64,000 bases of DNA from Bryobacterales bacterium (GTDB lineage Bacteria; Acidobacteriota; Terriglobia; Bryobacterales; Bryobacteraceae). The notes under the pieces are model-generated. The model saw only the letters and a list, made by a program, of their open reading frames with translations. It made no database searches and had not been told where the DNA came from. The stretch spans positions 372,001 through 436,000 of the forward strand of contig JADKID010000016.1 in the NCBI GenBank assembly GCA_016721425.1, in the 5' to 3' direction. The position numbers and the translations under genes were made by a program. Of this stretch, positions 45,540 through 55,700 are shown in pieces; the first letter of the stretch is position 1; each line of letters starts with the position of its first letter.

Positions 45540-46288
45540 GTCTCCTAGTAGCGCTCTTCGCGCTCGCCCCGGCTGGGGCGGCTGAGCTCACCTACGAGGT
45601 GCGGCACCAGCGTGCTCTGAAGGATCACTCCGGCGTGCTCACGATCAATGAGAAGGGGGTGGGCTACCAGCAGGTGATCCCCGAGGGAAAGCGGAAGAAG
45701 GATGCAAAGAAGGCGCCGAAGCTGGAGCGTGTTCAGTTCGATTACCAGGAGATCCAGGAGCTCTGGGTGTCGCCGGACAAACTGGTGCTGGTGACTTATA
45801 AGGATCGAAAGTGGCTCCTCGGCATCGACAAGGAATTCGAGTTCTTCCTCCCCAAAGGGAAGTCGTTCGATACTGCCTACACGATGCTGAAAGACAAACT
45901 GGATCGCAGATTCGTGGCCGCGGTGGCTGATTCCCAGTCCGGAATGCTCTGGGAACTGCCTGTTAAGCTGCTCGGCGCACTTCAGGGATCCGATGGCGTC
46001 CTCCAGGTGGGATCGGATCGCATCGTCTACAAGACGGACAAACCGCGCCAGTCGCGCACTTGGCGATATCAGGACATTGAGAACGTCAGCACCTCCGACC
46101 GCTACCAACTTACGCTTACGACCTACGAACGTGCCAAGTCGCACTACGGCAGCATGAAGGGCTTCAACTTCCAGCTCAAGCAGCCACTGGATGAAAAGCA
46201 CTTCGAGACGCTATGGAAGCGTCTGAACCACGACAAGGGACTTCAGTTTTTGACCTCGATCGAAGAAAGGAACTCAACAGCAAAATGA
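45503..46288 (+). CDS. Exported protein of unknown function in the Cus-type operon
   Basis: A 261-residue protein, starting at ATG 45503 with GAGG upstream, overlapping the 3' end of cusA. A signal peptide ends near residue 27 (PAGAAEL). The mature part contains two similar halves of beta-rich, charged sequence (VLTINEKGVGYQQVIPEG with YQEIQELWVSPDKLVLVTY; VLQVGSDRIVYKTD with YQDIENVSTSDRYQLTLTTY). This looks like a duplicated PH-like or barrel fold. I recognise no named family. The stop overlaps the next gene as ATGA. Probably an envelope accessory of the efflux operon. Confidence 0.6.
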   Translation: MEHRSQKASYFVSLLVALFALAPAGAAELTYEVRHQRALKDHSGVLTINEKGVGYQQVIPEGKRKKDAKKAPKLERVQFDYQEIQELWVSPDKLVLVTYKDRKWLLGIDKEFEFFLPKGKSFDTAYTMLKDKLDRRFVAAVADSQSGMLWELPVKLLGALQGSDGVLQVGSDRIVYKTDKPRQSRTWRYQDIENVSTSDRYQLTLTTYERAKSHYGSMKGFNFQLKQPLDEKHFETLWKRLNHDKGLQFLTSIEERNSTAK

Positions 46289-46765
46289 AGACGATGATCA
46301 GCAGTCTTATCCTTGGCGCGGCCCTACTCGCCGCTGCCGACAAACCGCAGACGTTCACTGGCGTCATTACCGACACCATGTGCGGCGCCAAGCACACCAT
46401 GGGCATCACGCCGGACGACAAGTGCGTCCGGGAGTGCGTGAAGATGGACGCGAAGACGAAGTACGCGCTACTGGTTGGCAAGGAAGTCTACGTACTCAGC
46501 GATCAGCAGACCCCGGAGAAGTTCGCCGCGCAAAAAGTCACCGTGACCGGAACGCTGTTCGAGAAGACCAAGGTCCTCGGGGAACCCTCTCGCGATTTAC
46601 GACGAGTCAACGAAGACGTTGTATCTGCCCGTCTCCTTGGATCACAAGAACCCAAACTCGAAGTTAATGGAATACATCGAGAAAAAGGTCAAGGTTTCCG
46701 GCACGGTCATGGAAAAGGCAGGCCTCAAAGGCATCGCGATCGAGAAGGTAGAAGCCGCTCAATAG
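46285..46765 (+). pseudogene. Small exported accessory protein, frame break or two-gene fusion
   Basis: It starts at ATG 46285 overlapping the upstream stop. The signal peptide is SSLILGAALLAAA. The domain TFTGVITDTMCGAKHTMGITP, CVRECVKMDAKTKYALLVGKEVYVLSD and KVTVTGTLF is a small-protein family common in acidobacterial secretomes. After KTKVL the frame shifts near 46585. The new frame reads NPLAIYDESTKTLYLPVSLD to KVKVSGTVMEKAGLKGIAIEKVEAAQ and stops at 46765. This second half looks like another copy of the same beta domain, so a deletion joining two tandem genes is as likely as a simple indel. Read straight through, the first frame runs into the ATPase gene, which is artefactual. Confidence 0.6.
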
Positions 46766-46872
46766 CCAGTCAAACCAACCCAACGCCAACAACTGCTGAA
46801 ACGCCTGCCGTGACGAATTGGGCCGGCAGGCCGGGGCTCAAACGAGACAAACGAAAGAACGGAGGTCATTGT

Positions 46873-49344
46873 ATGAACCACGAAGCAGCGGGACACGAAG
46901 GCCACCATCATGGCGGCCAGCCGGACGAGCCAGCGCGCGATCCGGTCTGTGGCATGACCGTAGATCCTGGGTCCACCGCATACCAGGATTCGTTCGCCGG
47001 GCACTCCTACTTTTTCTGCAGCCAGAACTGTTTGGCGAAGTTCCAACGTGAACCGAGGCGGTACATTCAACCGCAATCGGCGCCTGCAGATGAAGCGCGG
47101 CCCCAAACTACCGCGACCAAAGACGAATACACCTGTCCGATGCATCCTGAGGTCCGGCAACAAGGACCCGGTACATGCCCGAAGTGCGGGATGGCCCTGG
47201 AACCAGTTGCGCCGCTGGCGGCCACGCGCACAGAGTACGTGTGCCCCATGCATCCGGAAATCGTGCGCAGTGAGCCCGGGAACTGTCCGATCTGCGGCAT
47301 GGCTCTGGAACCCAAGACGATTTCGGCAGACGACGAACCGAATCCCGAGCTTGCCGATATGCAGCGGCGCTTCCGGGTCAGCGTCGTCCTGTCTATCCCA
47401 GTGCTGATCGTCGCGATGGGCGACATGATCCCCGGGCAACCGCTCTTGCAGCTGGCTTCCCCGCGGACTTGGACGTGGGTGGAACTGATCCTCAGCAGCC
47501 CTGTAATCCTGTGGGGCGGCTGGCCATTCTTCGTTCGCGGCTGGCAATCGATTGTGAATCGTAGTCTGAACATGTTCACGCTCATCGGACTCGGCGTGTC
47601 GGTCGCCTATGTGTACAGTCTCGTCGCCGCTCTGGCGCCCGAACTATTCCCAGAGACCTTCCGCGACGCTGACGGCGGTGTGGCTGTCTACTTCGAGGCC
47701 GCCGCGATCATCGTTACGCTAGTCCTGCTGGGCCAGGTGCTGGAGCTAAGGGCCCGTAGCCAGACGGGCGCAGCCATCAAGGCCCTTCTGGGCCTTACGC
47801 CGAAGACTGCTCGCCTGGTTCGCGATGACGGTTCGGAGTCGGATGTCCCTTTGGAGCAGGTGGAGGTTGGCGCCCGACTCCGAGTCCGGCCGGGAGAGAA
47901 GGTACCCGTGGACGGCGTGGTGGAGGAGGGAACGAGCAGCGTAGACGAATCGATGATTACTGGCGAACCGATCCCGGTCGAGAAGGGAGCTGGCGATCGG
48001 GTTACCGGCGCGACTGTGAACGGCACCGGGTCGCTGGTCATGCGAGCCGATCGGGTCGGCTCGGAGACTCTGCTGTCTCAGATCGTGCGAATGGTGTCTG
48101 AAGCCCAGCGGAGCCGTGCACCGATTCAGAAGCTGGCTGACCAGGTGGCCGGCTACTTCGTGCCCATCGTGATAGGTGCTTCCATCCTTACCTTCGTCAT
48201 CTGGGCGTCTGTTGGACCTCAGCCGCGGATGGCCCACGCTTTGATCGCCGCCGTGGCCGTCCTGATTATCGCTTGCCCCTGCGCGCTGGGGTTGGCGACA
48301 CCGATGTCGATCATGGTGGCGACAGGGAAAGGCGCGACGATGGGCGTGCTATTCAAGAACGCCGAGGCTATCGAGTTCATGCGCAAGGTGGATACGCTAG
48401 TGGTGGACAAAACCGGGACGCTCACCGAGGGCAAGCCCAAATTGGTCGCGGTGAAACCCGCGGCCGGCTTTGAGGAAGCGCGCCTGCTGCAGTTGGCGGC
48501 GAGCCTTGAACGCGCCAGTGAACACCCCCTTGCCGCTGCCATCGTGGCAGGAGCGGAGGCGCGGAGCATTCCGTTCCTTGCTGCCGATAGCTTTGAATCC
48601 GTCACGGGCAAGGGGGTCAAAGCCAGGGTGGACGGGCTGGACGTGCTTCTCGGCAACGGCCGGCTAATGGAAGACTCAAAGGTCAGTCCGGCAAGCATGT
48701 CCACTGAGGCCGAGACGATGCGGGCGGACGGCCAAACCGTCATGTTCGTCGCCGTGGACGGAAAACTTGCCGGGCTGATCGGTGTTGCGGACCCGATCAA
48801 GGCGACCACGGCGGAAGCCATTCGGCAATTGCACGAAGAGAACATCCGGATTGTCATGTTGACCGGAGATAGTCGAACGACGGCCCAGGCAGTGGCCAGC
48901 AAGCTGGGAATCGACGAAGTAATTGCCGAGGTGCTACCGGAAGACAAGAGCAACGCGGTCAAGCGGCTCCAGGACGAAGGCCGTTTCGTGGCCATGGCGG
49001 GCGATGGCATCAACGATGCCCCGGCACTCGCGAAAGCCCAGATCGGGATAGCCATGGGGACGGGTACTGATGTGGCAATGGAGAGCGCTGGCGTAACCCT
49101 AGTCAAAGGCGACCTCGGGGGTATCGTACGGGCGCGCCGGCTAAGCCGCGCTACGATGCGAAATATCAAGCAGAACCTGTTCTTCGCCTTCGTCTACAAC
49201 GCGCTCGGCGTGCCCATCGCGGCCGGCGTGCTCTACCCATTCATAGGTTTGCTTTTGAGTCCGATGATCGCGGCGGCCGCGATGAGTTTCAGCTCGGTCT
49301 CCGTGGTCGGAAATGCCTTGCGCCTCCGGCGCGTCAAGGCGTGA
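46873..49344 (+). CDS. copA: Cu-type P1B ATPase with YHS and two metal-binding domains
   Basis: An 823-residue copper/silver pump, starting at ATG 46873 after a strong GGAGG. The N-terminus is His-rich (HEGHHHGG). A YHS domain (DPVCGMTVDPGSTAYQ to FFCSQNCLAKF) and two heavy-metal-binding domains (YTCPMHPEVRQQGPGTCPKC and YVCPMHPEIVRSEPGNCPIC) replace the usual HMA domain. Eight TM segments are present. The ion-site motif CPCALGLATP is at about 468, the phosphorylation motif DKTGTLT at about 511, and GDGINDAPALAKA near 710. This layout is the CopA2/SilP-like branch. It ends the plus-strand operon. Confidence 0.92.
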   Translation: MNHEAAGHEGHHHGGQPDEPARDPVCGMTVDPGSTAYQDSFAGHSYFFCSQNCLAKFQREPRRYIQPQSAPADEARPQTTATKDEYTCPMHPEVRQQGPGTCPKCGMALEPVAPLAATRTEYVCPMHPEIVRSEPGNCPICGMALEPKTISADDEPNPELADMQRRFRVSVVLSIPVLIVAMGDMIPGQPLLQLASPRTWTWVELILSSPVILWGGWPFFVRGWQSIVNRSLNMFTLIGLGVSVAYVYSLVAALAPELFPETFRDADGGVAVYFEAAAIIVTLVLLGQVLELRARSQTGAAIKALLGLTPKTARLVRDDGSESDVPLEQVEVGARLRVRPGEKVPVDGVVEEGTSSVDESMITGEPIPVEKGAGDRVTGATVNGTGSLVMRADRVGSETLLSQIVRMVSEAQRSRAPIQKLADQVAGYFVPIVIGASILTFVIWASVGPQPRMAHALIAAVAVLIIACPCALGLATPMSIMVATGKGATMGVLFKNAEAIEFMRKVDTLVVDKTGTLTEGKPKLVAVKPAAGFEEARLLQLAASLERASEHPLAAAIVAGAEARSIPFLAADSFESVTGKGVKARVDGLDVLLGNGRLMEDSKVSPASMSTEAETMRADGQTVMFVAVDGKLAGLIGVADPIKATTAEAIRQLHEENIRIVMLTGDSRTTAQAVASKLGIDEVIAEVLPEDKSNAVKRLQDEGRFVAMAGDGINDAPALAKAQIGIAMGTGTDVAMESAGVTLVKGDLGGIVRARRLSRATMRNIKQNLFFAFVYNALGVPIAAGVLYPFIGLLLSPMIAAAAMSFSSVSVVGNALRLRRVKA

Positions 49345-49348
49345 GAAC

Positions 49349-49840
49349 CTATCGCTGAAACTCAGAGGCGAAGGCGGAGAACTTCACGACTTGGCCTCCG
49401 TGTTCGCCTGCAAATGCCGCGGCCGCCTTCTGGTCCTGGAATGCGAGAACGCTTGGGGAGCAGCGGTCAAAGTGGGCTTGGAGGGGCTGGTTGTTTTCGC
49501 CCACAGCCGGATGATGCTGGAGGCATGGGTTCACATCGCCATTGCGAACCACAAACCCGCGCTCCGGCTCCACTGGCTCATTGCTCAGATAGTCGGTCAG
49601 CTCGACCACTTGCACTTGTTTCCCGGACTGCTGGTGCTCTGACAGCGCACACGCCGGACAGCAGTAGACTTCGCGTTTGCCGTCCAAGACGGCGACCGTC
49701 TTCATGTGGGAGTGGACGGGTCTCGTGCACGCTTTGCACGATTGCGCGCTCCGCTCCTTCACGAAATTCCAGGCGGAGTACCCGAGTACGGAAAGGGCAA
49801 GGATGGCAACGATGCTGGCGAGAATGCTCTTTCTTTGCAT
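49349..49840 (-). CDS. NosL-like exported copper-binding protein
   Basis: A 163-residue protein with an N-terminal signal/anchor (about 5-24). Cys pairs are CKAC and CCPAC in REVYCCPACALSEHQ. HSHMKTV and CSPSVLAFQDQKAAAAFAGEHGG are further NosL-type landmarks, the last being the typical end-domain for copper chaperones of N2O reductase. No nos genes are near, so it more likely handles copper for the efflux system. It is convergent with the ATPase gene, 4 bp away. A weak -24/-12-like element sits about 38 bp upstream of its start, but I do not annotate it. Confidence 0.7.
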   Translation of the reverse strand: MQRKSILASIVAILALSVLGYSAWNFVKERSAQSCKACTRPVHSHMKTVAVLDGKREVYCCPACALSEHQQSGKQVQVVELTDYLSNEPVEPERGFVVRNGDVNPCLQHHPAVGENNQPLQAHFDRCSPSVLAFQDQKAAAAFAGEHGGQVVKFSAFASEFQR

Positions 49841-50030
49841 TGCAGTCCTTCCTTGACCCTATCGTACACCCGAGAATGCAGTTCGGAGCCCGCCACTGTT
49901 GCGTTCGTCGGCAGGTGGTGCCCAATGTTCTCCATCCGCTGTCCCTCCATGTCCAATCGCCTCGTGTCGCTAAGTTGGGGTGCATCTCGAACTCTCCTGA
50001 TAATGAATAACTTTCAACTCCGCGTCCGAT

Positions 50031-50046
50031 TGGCCTTCGAGTTGCA
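50031..50046 (+). promoter_or_regulatory. Sigma54 promoter upstream of the small exported protein gene
   Basis: TGGCCTTCGAGTTGCA, with TGGC at -24 and TTGCA at -12 and exact 12-nt spacing. The predicted start near 50057 leaves a leader of about 48 nt to ATG 50105. Confidence 0.78.
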
Positions 50047-50104
50047 GTTCATAAGTGTGTCAGAGCTCACCAGGTCGCTGAGCGGGCAACAAGGAGAAAG
50101 TGAA

Positions 50105-50512
50105 ATGAGAAACGCGTTTCTGAACTGGAACCGAGGCGTGGCCGCATCGATGGTTCTCGCTGCATTGATGGTGATTTCGGCCGGGCAAGTGGCGGCGGTA
50201 GAGCCCACGGGCGAACTGAAATCGAAAGAAGTGAAGGCTCTCGTCGCTAGCGCGAAGACACCAGCCGATCACATGAAACTGGCCCGCCACTACACCGCGA
50301 TGGCCGCCAAGCACGAAGCCGAGGCTAAGGAACATGAGGCTCTCGCGGCCGAATACACCGCGAACCCGCAGATGAGTTCGAGCAAACATCCGATGGGACC
50401 CAAGACGGCTGAGCACTGCAAGTACTACGCTGAGCATTGCCGCAACGCCGCGAAAGAGATGCGGGCCATGGCCGCTGCGCATGAGGAGATGGCCAAGAGC
50501 GTCACGAAGTGA
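50105..50512 (+). CDS. Small exported helical His/Met-containing protein
   Basis: A 135-residue protein, starting at ATG 50105 with AAGGAG upstream. The signal peptide ends near residue 31 (GQVAAVEP). The mature part is helical with regularly placed Ala, Glu, His and Met (HYTAMAAKHEAEAKEHEALA; CKYYAEHCRNAAKEMRAMAAAHEEM) and one Cys pair spaced by seven. No named family is recognised. The composition resembles periplasmic copper-holding proteins. Its own sigma54 promoter suggests inclusion in the same metal stress regulon, with the P-type ATPase gene 220 bp downstream possibly co-transcribed. Confidence 0.6.
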   Translation: MRNAFLNWNRGVAASMVLAALMVISAGQVAAVEPTGELKSKEVKALVASAKTPADHMKLARHYTAMAAKHEAEAKEHEALAAEYTANPQMSSSKHPMGPKTAEHCKYYAEHCRNAAKEMRAMAAAHEEMAKSVTK

Positions 50513-50745
50513 AGGTGATCGGTAGAGGGGCAGGAGTTCTGAGGGCTGCTCGCGGACGCCCTTCCTCCCCTCTGCCGCCTCCACACCTGCCTCTGCACTC
50601 GCGATCCGGTTTCGTGCTTCCCATCTTGGTAAGCGACTCGACGTACGACACCAGCGATCTGCTCAGTGGCCCTCCATTGCGATAGGTTTAGCGTGTGGTG
50701 CTTCGACCGTAGGCGCCAAAACCGTCAACTTGAATGGGAGTAAGT

Positions 50746-52611
50746 GTGACGCTTTCGACCGAGCCGGGACCTCAACCGACCATTGTCAGCCTACTCACCC
50801 GCGATCGCTGGGTGGAGATTTGTCGAATCGTCGCTGTCGCCATCGTCGCGCTGCTGTTCCAGCAGCACTCTGTTCCGGCGCTTGTGCTCTGGATTGCCGT
50901 CGCGGTCGGATTGTATCCGCTGGTCAAGACCGGCCTACGGGAGCTGTTTCGTGAACGCAAAATCGGAACAGCGATATTCATCACGCTCGCCACGCTGATT
51001 GCTGTCCTCGGCGGTGAGGCCGTTGCCGGCTCAGTCCTGATGATCATCATCCTGATCGCCGAATTCATCGCCGAGCTGAACACGGACCGTGCCCGAGCTT
51101 CCATCAAGGGACTAATCGGCTCCGTGCCGCAGACCGCAACGGTCAGAACCGATAACCAGGAACGAGCGGTCCCGATCAGTGGTCTTCAAATCGATGATAT
51201 CGTTCTCGTCCGGGCCGGGGAAAAGCTCCCAGTCGATGGCGTGATCGTGGGTGGAAGCGGCTCGATTAATGAAGCGCCCATCACCGGTGAGAGTGTACCG
51301 AAAGACAAAGCGAATGGAGCCGGGGTATTTGCCGGCACGGTTCTTGAATCAGGCGCGATTGATGTGAAAACCGAGCGTGTTGGTAGCGACACCATGTTCG
51401 CGCGCATTGCGAAGCTGGTTGAGGAGGCCGAGGACTCTCAGGCGCCGGTGCAGCGTCTGGCCGATCGGGTTGCAGCCTGGCTGATTCCAGTCGTACTGGT
51501 TTTCCTGGTGGCTGTCTACTTACTCACCCGAGACATCCGAAAGATAGTGACGCTCATGATTTTCACCTCGCCGGCCGAACTCGGGCTCGCGACACCGATG
51601 GTAATGATAGCGGCAATCGCGCGCGCCGCCCGCAGCGGCATTCTGGTGAAGGGCGGCGTTTACCTGGAGCTGCTCTCGAAGGTGGACACTGTGGTGTTCG
51701 ACAAGACGGGGACGCTCACCACCGGCCAGCCCGCGGTGCTGCAAGTTGAGTCACTTGATCCGGCCGTCAGTTCACAGGAAGTGCTGCGGGCGGCGGCTGC
51801 GGCAGACCGTCGTTCAGGACACCCGATCGCCAAAGCCGTGGTCGAGCATGCTATTCAGTCCGGCCTGGAACTGCCCGAGCCCAGCTCTTTTGAAGTGCTT
51901 CGGGGACGCGGCATTAGGGCGGTTATCGAGGATAAGCCGGTTCTGGTGGGCAATGAGGCGCTCATGGCAGAGAATGGAATCACCGCCCCATCCTCGTCTG
52001 GAAGTCCGAACGAGACTTTGGTCTATGTCGCAGTCGAGAGCCGAGTCATTGGGCGGATCCACGTGGCCGATACGATGCGCCCTGGCGCGCGAGAAGTTAT
52101 TGCGGGGCTTAGAGCCTCAGGCGTGAAGCGCGTGATCATGCTCACGGGAGATAATCGGGCAACAGCTGAAGCTATTGCGGCGCAGACGGGGATCGACGAA
52201 GCTCGCAGCGAACTGCTGCCGGAAGCCAAGGTGGCGTGCATCGCCGAGCTACAGGCTCAGAAGCATATCGTGGCCATGGTCGGCGACGGGATCAATGACG
52301 CGCCCGCTCTTGCTAAAGCCGACGTGGGCATCGCCATGGGAGCTGCCGGGACACAAGCAGCAATCGAAGCAGCCGACATCGCCCTGATGGGCGATGATCT
52401 CTCGAAGATAGTTGTGGGCCGAACGATAGCCCGGAAGGCCTACCGCACGATTCAAGAGAACTTGATTGTGGGCGTTGGTGTCGTACACGTCCTCGGGATT
52501 ATCGCTGCCTTGCTCGGTTGGATAGGACCGATCCAGGCGGCCGTCCTTCACTTGGGCCCTGACATCCTGGTCTTCCTGAATTCTATTAAGCTGCTCCGAA
52601 TGAGACTCTAA
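50746..52611 (+). CDS. P1B-type ATPase with SPAEL ion-site motif, no N-terminal metal domain
   Basis: About 621 residues. I prefer GTG 50746 (GGGAG 5 nt upstream); ATG 50734 is in frame. The catalytic machinery is complete: TGES (APITGESVPKDK), DKTGTLTTGQP near 320, HP motif in RRSGHPIAK, GDGINDAPALAKADVG. The TM6 ion-site motif reads TSPAELGLATP, lacking both Cys of CPC and the Cys of SPC/TPC. No HMA, YHS or His-rich tail is present. The transported ion therefore cannot be assigned by the usual motifs. It is directly upstream of a minus-strand RND operon and behind the small exported protein gene. Confidence 0.85.
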   Translation: MTLSTEPGPQPTIVSLLTRDRWVEICRIVAVAIVALLFQQHSVPALVLWIAVAVGLYPLVKTGLRELFRERKIGTAIFITLATLIAVLGGEAVAGSVLMIIILIAEFIAELNTDRARASIKGLIGSVPQTATVRTDNQERAVPISGLQIDDIVLVRAGEKLPVDGVIVGGSGSINEAPITGESVPKDKANGAGVFAGTVLESGAIDVKTERVGSDTMFARIAKLVEEAEDSQAPVQRLADRVAAWLIPVVLVFLVAVYLLTRDIRKIVTLMIFTSPAELGLATPMVMIAAIARAARSGILVKGGVYLELLSKVDTVVFDKTGTLTTGQPAVLQVESLDPAVSSQEVLRAAAAADRRSGHPIAKAVVEHAIQSGLELPEPSSFEVLRGRGIRAVIEDKPVLVGNEALMAENGITAPSSSGSPNETLVYVAVESRVIGRIHVADTMRPGAREVIAGLRASGVKRVIMLTGDNRATAEAIAAQTGIDEARSELLPEAKVACIAELQAQKHIVAMVGDGINDAPALAKADVGIAMGAAGTQAAIEAADIALMGDDLSKIVVGRTIARKAYRTIQENLIVGVGVVHVLGIIAALLGWIGPIQAAVLHLGPDILVFLNSIKLLRMRL

Positions 52612-52721
52612 CGAGCGTCGGCAGGAACGCCCGGGTTCGAACAGGTTCGCAACTGCCGATACGGACCGTTCCCGGCTCGAGGTGCCCGAGTCTCCCCCGA
52701 ATCGCCGTTTGGCGGAAAGAG

Positions 52722-55700
52722 CTACGAGGCGGTCGTGGCTGTTGGCCGGCCGATCCGGCCCAGTACCGACGGAATGACTATCATATTCAGCAAGGTCGAC
52801 GTGAACAGCCCGGAAAGGATGACCACGGCCATTGGCGCCTGAATCTCGCTGCCGGGCTTGCCCGATCCCAGGGCAACTGGAATTAGCGCCAGGCCGGCCG
52901 CGAGCGCCGTCATCAGGATTGGTGAGACCCGTTCCGAAGCGCCACGCAGGACGGCTCTCCTGAGATCAGTTTCCCCCTCGACCTCCATCAGATGCCGGAC
53001 ATGAGAAACCAGCATGATGCCGTTTCTCGTCGCAATTCCGAACAGTGTGATGAAGCCGATGATCGACGCCACCGAGAGAATTCCGCCCGATAGGAAGACG
53101 CCGGCCACACCGCCAACCAAGGCAAACGGCAGGTTCAGCATAATCACCAGTGCGTCCTGGAAAGTTTTGAACGCGGTGATCAGGATCAGGAGTATGCCCA
53201 CGAGCACGAAACCGCTCAGCAATAGAAGCCGGTTGGACGCGCTGGCTTCACTCTCAAACTGCCCACCATATTCGATCCGGTAGCCCTGCGGGAGCGGAAC
53301 AGTTCTGGCCACCTGCCTCTGAATGTCGGTCACTACACTGCGAAGGTCGCGGCCCGCGACGTTGCATTGCACAACGATCTTTCGCTGCACGGCTTCGCGC
53401 GTGATGAAGTTCGGCCCACGATCCTCCCGGATTTCGGCGATCGATCCGAGGGGCACCCTGGGCCCGGACGGAGAGTCGATCAGGAGGTCGCGGACTTGCT
53501 TCAGTCGCTCAATCGGCCCGGTTTGAAAGCGGACGACGAGCGGGAAACTCACCTGCCCCTCCAGGATCTGGCCTACCTCTTTTCCGACGAACGCGGTCTG
53601 CACCGTCTCGGCAACCGAGCCGGCCTGGAGTCCGAGCCTGGCCGATTGAACTGGATCGATTTTGACCCGAAGCGTCGGGATGTCGGTCTGCTGGTCCGTG
53701 GAGAGATCAACCACGCCAGGCACCATCGCCATTGACGCCTGCACGCGCTTGGCGAGAGACCGGAGCGCGATGAGATCATCACCGAAAATCTTCACGGCGA
53801 TGTTTGCTCTCGTCCCGGACAGCATGTGGTCGATGCGGTGAGAGATAGGCTGGCCGATCGTGACGTTCATGCCTGGAAGCAGCGTCACTTTCTCGCGGAT
53901 CTCTTCGAGCACCTTTTGCTTGCTGCGGCCTTTCATCTGCAGATTGACGTCGATCTCGGCCGATTCGACGCCCTGAACGTGCTCGTCCAGTTCCGCACGG
54001 CCGGTCCGGCGTGCGGTCGAGGTCACCTCTGGGACGGACAGGAGGATCCGCTCCAACCCATTCCCTAACTGGTCCGATTCGGCCAAGCTCGTGCCCGGCA
54101 GTGTCACGGCGCTGAGAGTCAGGGTACCCTCGTTGAACTCCGGGAGGAAGGCTCGCCCCATGAACGGGTAGCTTGCCATCGCGATGATCAGGAGGAGCAT
54201 AGAAAACGCGATCACAACCGTGCTGTGATCGATTGACCACGCGACAACCGGCTGATAGGCTGCCTTGATCTTCCGCACCAGCCACGGCTCATGTCCGCTC
54301 ACAACCGATTTCGCATTCGGTAGCAGGAACGAGCAAAGAGCCGGTGTGACCGTCAAGGCGACCACGAGCGATGCGAACAGGGCGATGACGTACGCAACTC
54401 CAAGAGGCCTCAACAGGCGCCCTTCCACGCTGGTGAGGAAGAATAGCGGAAGAAAGACCAGGCCCACAATCAGCGTCGCGAAGACGATGGACTGGCGGAT
54501 CTCACTGCTGGCCCGGTAGATCACCTCCATCGGGCTCAGGCGCTCCTCCTCCGGTAGCCGGGCGTTCAAGCGCAACCGGCGCATCACGTTTTCGACATCG
54601 ATAATTGCGTCGTCAACAAGCACGCCGATGGCAATGGCGAGTCCGCCGAGGCTCATCGCATTGATGGTCAGCCCCATCCACTGGAGCCCCAAAATGGCGG
54701 CGACGAGCGACAAGGGGAGAGCCAACAGCGTAACGAACGCCGCACGGAAGTTGACGAGGAACAGGAGGACCACGACGATCACCAGAAACGCGCCTTCGGT
54801 GATCGCGGCGCTCAGATTGTCGAGAGAGCGTTCGATAAAGTCGGCCTGACGAAAGATGTTGCGGTCGATGTGCATTCCCTTGGGCAGGGTTCTCTCAATG
54901 TCGTCGAGCGTCTGATCGAGCGCTCTGGTGAGTGCGAGCGTGTTCGCGCCAGGTTGCTTCTGGATGCCGAGGATCACGGCTGGCTCGCCCTTGTGGGACG
55001 CCTCACCGCGCTTCAGCGCTGGCCCGATCTGCACTGCGGCAACGTCCTTTATGAATACGGGACGTCCCTCCCGCGCCGTAACGGCGATCTGGCCGATTTC
55101 ATCGACGTTGGAAACGCGGCCGAGCCCCTGGATCAAATACTCCTGCCCACCCGACACCCGGAATCCCGCGGAGGAGTTACGGTTGGCCTGGCGTAGAGCT
55201 GTTTCCACCTGATCCAGTGTGACGTTGAACTGCCGCAATCGGTTGGGATCGATCAATACCTGATATTGCTTCTGTCCACCCCCCACCGCCAGGAGGCGCC
55301 GCCGGACAATCGTCTCCGCAACGGTTCGCAGTTCCAGCGGGGAATGGGCGTCGGACTCCAGCGTGACGAACAAAACCTCGCCCATGATCGACGAGATCGG
55401 CGCCAGGTAGGGCCGCTCGACGCCGGGGGGCAGCGAGCCGGAGACAAGGTTCACCTTCTCGGTCACAATCTGGCGCGCGCGATGGATATCCTCGCCCCAG
55501 TCAAACTCCACCCAAATAACGGCCACGCCAACGGCCGTTGCCGAACGCACTCGGCGGACGCCCGCCGAGCCGTTTAATGCCGATTCAATCGGAAACGTGA
55601 CCAGCGATTCCATCTCGGTGGGCACCATGCCCTTACCCTCGACGAGAATGGTCACGGTCGGAGCCGTGAGGTCCGGCAGCACGTCCAATGGCATCTCTCT

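Noticed and set aside
46213..49344. A single 1043-residue protein combining the small exported domain and the copper ATPase
   Set aside because: The ATPase has its own GGAGG and ATG at 46873. The join passes through out-of-frame sequence of the small gene.
49877..49893. A -24/-12-like element before the NosL-like gene
   Set aside because: Spacing is right, but the -24 element lacks TGGC. Too weak without other support.
50666..50681. TGGCCCTCCATTGC upstream of the second P-type ATPase as a sigma54 promoter
   Set aside because: GG and GC are 11 nt apart, one less than sigma54 tolerates well, so I do not annotate it.
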